Translations under genes and position numbers: made by a program
The notes under the pieces: model-generated
Told to the model about the DNA's origin: nothing
What the model saw: the letters and a program-made list of their open reading frames with translations, nothing else
Databases searched by the model: none
Assembly (NCBI RefSeq): GCF_004027225.2
Contig: NC_044278.2
Location: 100,432,743 to 100,496,742, forward strand
DNA length: 64,000 nt
Origin: Strigops habroptila
Taxonomy: Eukaryota; Chordata; Aves; Psittaciformes; Psittacidae
Direction of reading: 5' to 3'
Shown here: one piece after another, positions 37,286 through 47,520 of the stretch
How the letters are laid out: each line of letters begins with the position of its first letter
How positions within the stretch are numbered: the stretch's first letter is position 1

Positions 37286-37912
37286 TGTCATGGTTTAAGC
37301 TGAGCCAGCAACTAAGTACCACACAGCCATTCGCTCACACCCCCCCACACTCCCCAGTGGGATGGAGAGGAGAATCAGAAACAACATAAAAACCTGTGGG
37401 TTGAGATAAGAACAGTTTAATAATTGAAATAAAAGATAATAATAATGATGAAGATAATAATAATAATAGTAATAATAACAACAACAGCAACAGGAAAGAA
37501 AGAGAGAGAGAAGAAGGAATAAACCCTACACCCCAAGAAAAAAACCACAAGCGATGCACAATACAATTGCTCACCATCCACTGACCAACACCCAGCCCAA
37601 CCCAAGCAGCAATCTGGGCCTTCTGGATAACTCCCGCCCAGTTTATATAGTGGGCATGACACGCTGTGGTATGGAATACCCCTTTGGCTAGTTTGGGTCA
37701 GATGTCCTGTTTCTGCTCCCTTGCAGCTTCCTGTGCCCCTCCTCACCAGCAGAGCGTGAGAGACTGCAAAGTCCTTGATCAAGGTAAGTGCTACTGAGCA
37801 ACAACTAAAACATTGATTTGTTATCAGCATTGTTCTCAGACTAAATCCAAACCACAGCACTGCACCAGCTACTATGAAGAAAAATAACTCTATCCCACTC
37901 AAAACCAGGACA
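37286..37912 (-). mobile_element. Complete solo LTR, 627 bp, TSD ACCAT
   Basis: On the minus strand it runs from TGTCCTGGTTTTGAG (37912) to AACCATGACA (37286), flanked by a perfect ACCAT duplication at 37281-37285 and 37913-37917. A TATA box (antisense CCAGTTTATATAG) lies at about 37638. Its extra length comes largely from an expanded ATT/GTT-type trinucleotide region at about 37420-37495. It lies about 18.8 kb upstream of KL, in the same orientation. The 166-codon open frame inside it is an artefact of the LTR and trinucleotide repeat. Confidence 0.95.
37420..37512. repeat. Trinucleotide microsatellite inside the LTR, with GA run
   Basis: AAT/GAT/AAC-type triplets with interruptions, followed by AGAGAGAGAGAAG-type sequence at about 37498-37512. 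The triplets correspond to the TTATTATT stretch of the other LTR copies, but longer. Confidence 0.85.
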
Positions 37913-37917
37913 ACCAT

Positions 37918-38999
37918 GTTTCCCTTCTTTGCTTGAAGGAATGTAAGGCTGAGTCAAATATTCACTGAGCACAAGATATACAATAAATACTGCTTCTCCT
38001 TTGGCTATAAGGGTTGTTGCACTACCTCCAAATGTGACTTGGCTTCTCTTTTTCTTCCAGTTTTGAACAGCCAGCAGATCTCTGTGCTGAGAAAGGCAAA
38101 TATAAGTAAACTGGGGAAATCTTTGTTTCAATCAGTATACTGCCCCCAACACTGAAGTGAAGAGTAATTTGGTTAAGACTGTGCAAAGACTATGATGGCT
38201 ATCTGCTACCCTCATTGAAAGGTAAGAAGTCATTCCAGCTTGCTTACTATAGAGAAATCTGGGGGAACACAGTGCATAAACTGCTGGGGATCTGACACTT
38301 ACCAGCAGGCTGGGCTCGTGGGGTGTACTTCACACTAAAAAATAACAACCTGAATAACTGTGCCCAGCTGACAGGTGATAGCTGCTGCAGGTGATAATGA
38401 CAGGTCATGTTACAGCATCGTGAGACCTGAGAACACCTAAGGAGGTAAAAGTCCAGTGGGCTTAGCTACAGAAGAAGACAAGAAAGTTGAGTGAAAAACT
38501 CAAGCATTTCAAACTACTCACTGGAAGAAAAGAGTGGTTGTAAGGTGGTTGGATCACAGTCTAAGTACCTGCACAGACAACAGCAATGCAGCAGAGGGAA
38601 TCTTGGAAAGAAAAGGTTTCTTGGTGCTAGAAGCTGAACTAGACAAGTTCACCTAATAAATAATGGAATTTTTATCCATTGAAAACCTGTTTGCGCTCAG
38701 TTTTCCACTAATGGATATTCTGAAATACAGACTAGTTTGTTTTTCTACAAGTTGAGTCGTAGTTCAGAAGTCCCATAGTTCCTGCTAACTTAGATAAAAT
38801 TACCAAGAACATCTCTTTGCCCTATGGTTTGTGTGGTTCATGTCCTGACTTCAATTCTGTTCATGCACAAACAGATCAAATGTTACTTGCGTGGCTCAGT
38901 GTGTATAGTAATTGCTGCAGAGACTTTCTCTAACATTTAAGAGGATAATTTGAATAGAAGATCATATTTATAGGGGGACTCCTGGTACCCTATTATTAA
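37918..38999. other. Intergenic, no gene seen
   Basis: Unique sequence. The short open frame at 37841-38131 (minus) partly overlaps the LTR and is not supported. Confidence 0.6.
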
Positions 39000-39110
39000 A
39001 GAATTTCTTTCGTAATGTCTAATCTAAATCCCCCCTCTTCCAGTTTAAAGCCATTCCCCCTTGTCCTATTACTGCATTCCCTTGTAAAAAGTCCCTTTCC
39101 AAATCTTAAG
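39000..39110 (-). mobile_element. Old CR1 LINE fragment
   Basis: The words 'aatgtctaatctaaatc', 'agtttaaagccattcccc', 'cttgtcctattactgcattc' and 'cttgtaaaaagtccc' follow the antisense CR1 ORF2 tail in order. Both ends fade, so boundaries are approximate. Confidence 0.85.
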
Positions 39111-42100
39111 AATGCTTTATTAACAGGAACATTGGAAAGTGGCACAGTTAAAGGAAGATAAGCCTAGTGGCCAGTATCTAAGAAGCTTTTTAATAAAAAA
39201 TACTGAGCAGTTTCTAAACAGCTTCATATTGAATTTTCAGGAGAAAGGATGAGACTGACATTGAGATATCTTACTTTGTTGAAGCTGTTCTACTTTGATA
39301 AAAGAGATTTCTATTTGCCAAAGCAGTAACTGTAGCTACGCTGTAACGTAGGTGCTCCATCTTCCACATACAACCTCGCTATCACCTGTCCCTGGGACTA
39401 AGTAAATAAGATACATACTTAAAAGGAAGGATATATGAGTTCCAAATCTTGCTTCAGCAGCTGTGGGTGCGTGCTATAGCTGATGGGACACCTCTTACAA
39501 GATGAGAGCAGCCTGTCTGGGATATGCAATAGCATTATGTTGGAGCTGTTCTTCTGATAGAGGAATAGTGAGGGAGATGCTTTTAAATGCTGGAGGGCTT
39601 TGAAGGTAGGCTGGTTATGGGTTTTTTTTCATTAGATTACAAAGGCACACATCCCCTTTAGTGATGTTGTGAATTGACGGCCTCATTACTTAGATTTTGT
39701 TACACATAACCCATTCTGTTCAGTGACAAAAGAATAAAAGGTGGAGTTTTTTTCTAATTGACAGAACTAGTGATTATTCTTCCCTTTCTTGGCCCTGAAC
39801 CAGCAAATTGGTTGATTTATGTGTTTCTGCCATTGCACCTCTCAAGGTTACACATGGCTGAGAATTGCTAGAGAAGTTTATGCTGAAGCACAGCTTTTCA
39901 CCCCCAATGCCAGAAAGTAGGCCTCATATCAAGAAACTCTAAGTCAGAGACCATCTTTGCATTCTTCGCGTTACATGACTGGGACCCAAGACCTCATTTA
40001 CACCCACAGAGACATGCAAAAATGTTAATTGCTTGAACTGCCTACAGAAAATTGGCTTTTGCCACTTTCTGACTACCTTACCTTTTCCTCACTCTTCTTA
40101 TCCCCCCTACCATTTTTGCAGCTTTATGCTGAACATGTGGGGCAGGTTGCATTTTAAACTGTGAGCAGGCATGTAAGCTGCACAGAGCAGAAGGCTTAGG
40201 AAAGGGTCTATCTCCCATCTTCTCCCGGGAAGCAAATATCTAACTAACTGCTGTCCTCCAGCTCATGAGGCCATTCTCCCTCTCCACCTACCAAAGCTAA
40301 AATTGAGGTGACAGACACAACTACCATACCCTCCTTTCCTTACCTGCCTGTATAAAAGGTGAGTGTGTGAAAATGAAAGCTGTGTTGTGCTGACCAGAAG
40401 CTGTACATGCAAGCAGGTCTCTTTCTGAAGAAGGGAGCCACACTCCATGGCTAAGACAAGCTAGAAAGCCACAATGCAGGTCCTCAGCAACTTGGCAAGT
40501 TGTAGTAAGGGATAGGAAGGAGATCAGCCTGTGTTGTATAACCATCTCTCTGTAATATTAAAGATATCCATTTTATCAGGCTATGGCCATGACATTTTTC
40601 TTATCCTTTCAAAATATTGTATGAATTCACAAACGACTTTCAATAACCCATTTGTATTCATTTTCTTTTTCTAAAATAAACTTGTCTAGGAAAAATAATG
40701 AATACGACATTCATTACAATAGAAGCCTTTGGAAGACATAATCTGCCTGATACATTCCTTCACACCCAAAGAGTATCATAAGATAAATTCTATTTTCAAG
40801 CATCTGAAAGGTATTACAGTCCCATTAATTTCAATAGCTAAGCCACAGCAAGAAGCATTTCCTGTAAGCTCTTTTAGTTTTGTTTGGATGTACAATAGGG
40901 AAACCTACTGGTGATTAAAATGGCATTTGTGCATTTTTTAAGAGTTTTTCCACTATGTTTTGCTTTTTTCCCTAATTCATCAAAGCATAAAAACCCCCAG
41001 AGCTGTGACAAATAATAGCAAAGGAGTAGTGTTTGCAGACGAATTTGATTCCAGACTAACTAATGCATTTGCCAGCATTGTCACAAATTTTGACCACCTG
41101 TTGTAGAACCACAAATTCCCTTCCATGTGGAAAAAAGGGGTCCTACATATAGTCACTATCAGTATGATAGTGACTCATTATTATTATTGGTGGTAGTAGT
41201 AGTAGTTTTGTAAATCCTGATTGCAGAAATCAGTTCAACAGCACTCGATTGTTCAATGTAATTGTGCTTTAGGTGAGTCCTTGAACTGGAAGTCTGAACC
41301 TTCATACTTCATGCAGCCAGAAGCAAGTGTGGGTTCTCCATGTTCATCTTGTGGTTCCACCATCTTGGCAAGTGTTACTCCATTCACTTGTTTCTTTTGG
41401 TCAGGATTTGTCTTCATTCCTGTGCCATGAAGCATGCTGTTAAGATTTTGACCTTGGATACAGAGAATGATAAGCAGATAGGCTCCAAGCAATCATAAAC
41501 TCTCAATTGAGTCATTGTTCACTTATAATCCTTCCTGTGAAAATCAACTGGTTCTTCTGCTTGAAAAATGTTATGTATGAAGCAAGGGGTTAAGAGGAAT
41601 ATTTTAAGAAACAGCAAAAAGACAGCACTAAAAAAGTCTTATATCTGCAACTTTAACTACATCCTAACCTATGCATTCCTCTATGGTGTAGAACAGGCAT
41701 GAGGTGCACTGCTGTAAAACTGAACTAGGAACAGTGTGAAGCCCATGGCTTCCAGTGAACTTGTGGAGGCTTACCAGCACAGGTCACATCTGTGTATCTA
41801 CTGGAGGTAGGAAAACACATAAGGGAGCTCTGGAGTCTCCCATCAGTAATGGTGAATACGTATAAGCTTCTACATCTTCTGTTGCAACTGTTTGACTTGT
41901 GAAGCCACTTGAAAAAAGGGCTGTTCCTAGCCCTTTCTTATTCCTAGAGAATTGCTAGAAAGAATAACTTTGTAAAGTTTTTCTCAACTTGCAACAGAGT
42001 CAATGAAAACTATAGCTGGCATCAAAAAGTTGGTTTTCTATTCCCAAAAGCAGTATTTTGACAATCTAAAACAAAATAAGCGATTTGAAAAGTGGTGCAA

Positions 42101-42844
42101 TAGTTTTCATTACATTTTCCACACACTATTCCTACTTTCTGATTCTTCCTCAACAGTCCAGAAAAACAGATTTCAGGCGCTAACACAAAACTAGCCTGAT
42201 GGTCCTAAAGATATAGAGAGTGCAATCTTCTCCATGCATTGTACAGTACCCTCTTGGCTGCATTCAGCACCAAATACCTGCCAGGTATGGAAGCAGAACT
42301 AATACTATTGGTATCATATCTGGGAGATACAACACTTTCAAATCCAACAGTATCTACCCTAATTGTCTGTTGTTTCTGTGGTCTTTCATCCCTAACTGTG
42401 TGAAGTGAATGCAAATAGAGAAGATCCTTCCAACTAGTGCAAACACACAGAGAAAGCATCTGTGGGACATGGCAGTCTCACAGCAAGACAACCTCATCAC
42501 ACCTGAGGTCTTCGCCATGATTATATTTTGCTGGAAATTCAGCTGAGAGGTGGTTGAAAGGAATTTTGGGGTTTTTTCTTTTTTTCTTTTTTTCTGGCTT
42601 GCTCTGTTTTCTGCACCTTAGGAAGTGTATTCTGTAAAAGTTAGTGCAGCCTGACAAAAACTGAGTTTGTGAGAGGAGTCAAGGAATCACTGGGTAAATA
42701 GAAAAATTACTTCTGACCACGATTCTTCTATATTTCCCGCACACCTCAGTTTCTGTACAACACAATGCATTGTAAGTATCTTTTCATATGCCCTTTAGAT
42801 TATAACAGATGTGTTTAATAACCTATAACTTGGAATATAGAGTA
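39111..42844. other. Intergenic, no gene seen
   Basis: AT-rich sequence with a T-rich tract of three TTTTTTC-like units at 42569-42596 and a possible LTR scrap at 41177-41213. No supported gene. Confidence 0.55.
41177..41213 (+). repeat. ATT/GTA-triplet stretch resembling LTR interior
   Basis: About 37 nt (CATTATTATTATTGG, then TGGTAGTAGTAGTAG, then TTTTGTAAA) closely resemble the triplet region of the LTR at about 26178-26218. No flanking LTR sequence accompanies it. It is either a tiny remnant or an independent microsatellite. Confidence 0.5.
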
Positions 42845-43000
42845 GCATCATACAATATTTATCTTGGAAGGGACCTCTGGATCCACTGCTCAAGGCTTCA
42901 AGATAGGAAGAGGTTGCACAGGGCCTTGTCTAGTTGAGTTTTGAATACACCCAGAGAGGCGCATTGCACTTGCTGTCTGGGCAATCTGGTTTCCTGTTCA
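42845..43000 (-). mobile_element. Old CR1 LINE 3' fragment
   Basis: 'ttatcttggaagggacctct', 'cacagggccttgtctagttg', 'gttttgaatacacccagaga' and 'ctgggcaatctggtttcc' match the antisense CR1 3' end in order. The terminal tandem units are lost. It is clearly older than the 45961 copy. Confidence 0.85.
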
Positions 43001-45960
43001 AAGAGTAAAAAACCAAAAAGCAGACATCAAAGGAATGAATTTTTTCTCACATATTTACACAGTATCTAGCACATTACACTTCTGTGTGTGGATGCTGTTT
43101 TACTAAAAGTAATTAATAAATAGTAGAAATGCTATTATAAAACGCATTCAGTTGCATTGATTATTTAAATACCATTCCATTGTTTCATGTTTACTATGGA
43201 GAAACTCAAAATTTAATTGGCAGCAGTGACAGATTCTGCCCTGTATGCTGAAGAACTATCTCTGTTGTGGTGTTATATCCACCATCTGTTCCCAGAGTCC
43301 AGCCACACAGCACTGACAGATCTCTTTTTATCATACTGGCTAATCAGTTTTACACCCTGTGAGACAGGCTATATTTTAAGAAAGTAAATTCCGAAGTGAG
43401 CTTTTCTGGGAAGGTCACACACCACTTTGCTCAATTGGCAAAAACCAATTGTTAAAACCCAAAGAGTGAACACAATGCCTCTGCAACCAGGATTTCCATG
43501 TTATCAAAAATTGCTCATTCCTGGATACTTCCACGAATAGCCTGACTCATCTCTGAAAAGACTTATGCCACAAATATATCTCCAGAGTACAAGGTCACAT
43601 TTTTGCAGCTACTTAATGTTTCACTGAGGGATGCTGAGCACCTCCAGCTGATGGTGAGCCAGTGGAAAATGAGTGTACTCAGTATATGACCATCAGTCTC
43701 CCAAACAGTATTTTGGTTGGAACAGTCCAAGATTCTTAGTTTCTAAAAGAAGTGTCCTGTGTGTTTGCTGCAAGCAAAGACTCCTGATGGTTTATCTCAA
43801 TCCTAATTTCCCATTTAAATTAATGGAATAGTAGCACTATTTACTTTAATGGCTCCCATAATATGCAGTATCATTTCTTGCATAAGTTGCTTCCCACAGC
43901 TAATCTGCTACTGCAGATGATAACAGAAACCCTATTTATTTTAATAGTATTTAATGAAATATGTTTAGTTTTGCTCTGTACTTCTTGGAAAATCTGCCCC
44001 TCTCCTATCCAGCAAAGGGACTGCCTTTATTGATATACATCTTAGATAGTAAAAGAGGAGAGTGGTTTTAAAGAATTTATGGGATTTTTGCTGCCTATGG
44101 CGTTTTTCGGTTGGCGGAGGGAAGGATCTGTTAGTGTTCCTGCTGTTATGTGTGATGCTCAGAAAGTTGCTACTCAGAAGGCAATATATTGTTCACATAT
44201 CACTCATTCGTACTAAGGGGCCAAGAATAGAGGAAATGCTGATAATTTATATGCCAAAATATGATGAAGATCTTCCAACCTCAGGACAGACAGCTACAGC
44301 CAGTAGTCAAGAATGGATGCTTTATTGTAACAACCAGAACTTGAACTGCCTATCACCCTGAAAGATGTGGAGCAAGCTCAGTGATTGCAGATAAAAAATG
44401 AGATCACCAAGAAGCCCCCATTCCTGGAGTGGTTTCCTCAGCCAGAAAACACATTGCATCAGCCATCACATGTAAAAAGAGCTAGGAAACACTGAAAAGA
44501 ACCAAATTTATATGGTAAGTTCCACAAGACTTTGAATGTCATCTTGAAATGCATAATTGCATGCTTACATTATTGTTATACCTGCAGGCTTCAGTCAAAT
44601 GAAGTCCCATTTCTGCCAGGTTTTACCATTCAAAAAATCAGTATTCTGCTTGTGAATACCATACATAATCCAGAGCCGTTTGGCTTCAGGCTATTTGGCG
44701 TGAAAGTACTCTGTTTCATGTTAGTGATCTGCTCCCCTTTGAGTCGGAGGCAGTAAACAGATGCCTGAGGACTTCATGAGAAAATGAACCAGAGCCAAGA
44801 AACATATTCAGTGAGGCTTATTCAATTTCTGATTTATTGATCTGGCAGATTGAAATCTACCTACTGTGACCACTGAAAGTGGCGTGCATTGTAACTTCAT
44901 AATCTCCCTCTATTAAAAGCGCATATTTGCTATGCCGCTAAATTAGCTATGAACAAATGCACAGCCAGGCTGCCTTTCTTCTGAATATGACCTTCTTAGG
45001 GCATTCTTTGTTAAACAGTTGTAATACCTATAGAAAGTGTGATGGACAACATACCCTAACATAGCCTACTCAGAGTTACTGTTTGCAGAGGTACAACATT
45101 ATTCATTTGGTTCTGATTTTCTCCGACATTCAACCTTTGGTTCCCAGAGATTCCAAATGATTATTAGGCAAAGACTAAAACATGTCTGAAAAATATCAGC
45201 TTTATAAGTCATCTCAGAGAGTTGCAAATATGCAAAGCCAAGACACTTACTGCCCCATGGAGCTCAGCTGCAGAAAAAGGGAACAGGTTCTTTCTCAGCA
45301 GCCTGCATTATTTATACACTAAAGATATGCTGTGGAGTTTTAAGACATACATTTGAGGCATCCGCATGTTCCTAGGGATTAAGGAAACTGGATGCAGTAG
45401 TAAATTCTCTGCTCATTTAACTCCATACAAGTCAACAGAATTAAGCCAGCAGAAGTTGCTGCCTGTAGTTTTTAAGGTCAGGGAGATCCCAGTGCGCTGT
45501 TCTCTTACATGACACACACCAGAGAGCTTCCTGTGTGCAGAAGAAAAAATTTTTCTTTGTGCTAAACAAGCTACAGCTGTCAGCCGAGTATGCCTGTGCA
45601 TTTCAGGAAGACGTGTAGTATTGATTCCAATTCCCATGCAGTTTTGAATTTGCCATTTTCCTAAGTGAATTATTCTACTGATGAATAAGAGTGGCTGTTG
45701 AAATGATTCACTTTACTGCCAATCTTAATTTTAGTGAAGACTTAATAACTGTAGACTAACCATCTCATACACAGGGCTGGAGGGGACCTGGTATTATGCA
45801 CTGGTTGCACTGCTTAAACACAGAGTTAAAATAACAAGTGGTTATAGCATAAGCTTACTTGCAAAGACTTAATAGCTGGACAACATAACAACTTACACTT
45901 ACAGAGGGGAAATCATAGCACTCATCAGTTTATTATATAATAATATATAAAAATATTCTG
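43001..45960. other. Intergenic, no gene seen
   Basis: AT-rich sequence. The 99-codon open frame at 44062-44361 (plus) has no recognised similarity. Confidence 0.55.
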
Positions 45961-46665
45961 CAGAGCAGCCCTGCAGAAAAGGACTTGGGGGTGTTGGTTG
46001 ACGAAAAGCTTAACATGAGCCGGCAGTGTGCACTTGCAGCCCAGAAAGCCAACCGTATCCTGGGCTGCATCAAAAGAAGCGTGACCAGCAGGTCGAAGGA
46101 GGTGATCCTGCCCCTCTACTCTGCTCTTGTGAGACCCCGCTTGGAGTACTGCATACAGTTCTGGTGTCCTCAACATAAAAAGGACATGGAGCTGTTGGAG
46201 CGAGTCCAGAGGAGGGCCACGAGGATGATAAGAGGGCTGGAGCACCTCCCATATGAAGACAGGCTGAGAGAGTTGGGGCTGTTCAGCCTGGAGAAGAGAA
46301 GGCTGCGTGGTGACCTCATAGCAGCCTTCCAGTATCTGAAGGGGGTCTATAAGGATGCTGGGGAGGGACTCTTCCTTAGGGACTGTAGTGGTAGGACAAG
46401 GGGTAATGGCTTCAAACTTAAACAGGGGAAGTTTAGATTAGATATAAGGAAGAAGTTCTTTACAGTGAGGGTGGTGAAGCACTGGAATGGGTTGCCCAGG
46501 GAGGTTGTGGATGCTCCATCCCTGGCGGTGTTCAAGGCCAGGTTGGACAGAGCCTTGAGCCACATGGTTTAGGGCAAGGTGTCCCTGCCCATGGCAGGGG
46601 GGTTGGAACTAGATGATCTTAAGGTCCTTTCCAACCCTTACGATTCTATGATTCTATGATTCTAT
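45961..46665 (+). mobile_element. CR1 LINE 3' fragment (5'-truncated), young-looking
   Basis: Closely matches the last 700 bp of the CR1 at 23519-24722 and ends in three ATTCTATG-type units. It is inserted into a TA-rich site (ATTATATAATAATATATAA just before it). The 5' end is truncated inside ORF2. Confidence 0.95.
45985..46572 (+). pseudogene. CR1 ORF2 C-terminal remnant, frame intact to its stop
   Basis: A 195-codon open frame covers the region C-terminal to the RT palm, down to the natural ORF2 stop. It lacks the catalytic FADD box and everything upstream, so it cannot encode an active enzyme. Unlike the 23519 copy it has no frameshift before the stop, which suggests a more recent insertion. 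Confidence 0.9.
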
Positions 46666-47264
46666 ACAGTTCTCATGTGGATTCTGCAGAAAGTGAATCT
46701 ACCTCATCAGGAACAAGGAAGCTACAAAAAGTATGTGAAGGAAAAAAAGCAGTTTTGTTGCAAATAGATGATAAAATAATGCTTCCTGTCATAAAGTTTA
46801 GTGATTACAGCTCTTGACGCAGGATTATTGCTTATTACATTAAAATGATCATATTTACCCAATAAAGTATGTGTTATTATCATAAAAGTGGGATGTTATT
46901 ATAGCTAACCGTCAGTGTGATTTCAATACCTACAACTCACTTGTAAATTTTTTATAGAAGACATCTTTTCGATAAAATTTCTGATGTCTTCATATATCTC
47001 AAATTCTGTGCAAGACATGTTCAATATCCTGGCAACATCTTGTACAATTTCCTCCTGCTTCTGTGGAAGTATCATTTTAAATGGGCTTTCTAATTAGGTC
47101 AAACATGTTAAAAAAAATCTGGAAAGGCTGAAATCCTTCGTAAATGAGGACAGCTCCTCTTTGATGTGGTAGTTAAGTTTTGGTAGGACTCTAGCAATAA
47201 TTCAGAAACCTGAGGATCAGAGACAGAAAATATTTAAATGGTCAAATGTTTTATTAAGGTACTG
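46666..47264. other. Intergenic, no gene seen
   Basis: AT-rich unique sequence between the CR1 and the purine tract. Confidence 0.6.
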
Positions 47265-47520
47265 AGTAGAAAGGAAGACAAATGAGAGAATGTAGAGGTA
47301 GAAAGAAGAAAGAAGGAAGGTGAAAGAGAAGAAAGGAAGAGAGGACAAAATACTGTGAAGGAAAAGAGAAAGAAAATAATATGAAAGAGGGAAAGACAAG
47401 GAGAAATAACAGAAGTGTGAGAAAAGAAAAAAAAGGGGAGATGGGGACGTGAGATCTGGATGACAAAATGAAAAGAAAAATGAGATGGAAGCATATGACA
47501 AGAAAGAAAATGTGAAAAAT
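47265..47520 (+). repeat. Purine-rich (GA/GAAA) tract, about 250 bp
   Basis: The plus strand is overwhelmingly A and G with few pyrimidines (GAAAGAAGAAAGAAGGAAGG-type sequence). Three overlapping minus-strand open frames here (rich in Phe, Ser and Leu) are a result of the composition, not genes. Confidence 0.9.

Noticed and set aside
37417..37917. 166-codon minus-strand frame with an Ile-rich tail
   Set aside because: It lies entirely in the solo LTR and its trinucleotide repeat; the Ile/Val run is translated ATT triplets.
47217..47501. Three overlapping Phe/Ser/Leu-rich minus-strand frames that look like membrane proteins
   Set aside because: They are translations of the pyrimidine strand of the GA tract and occur in all three frames.
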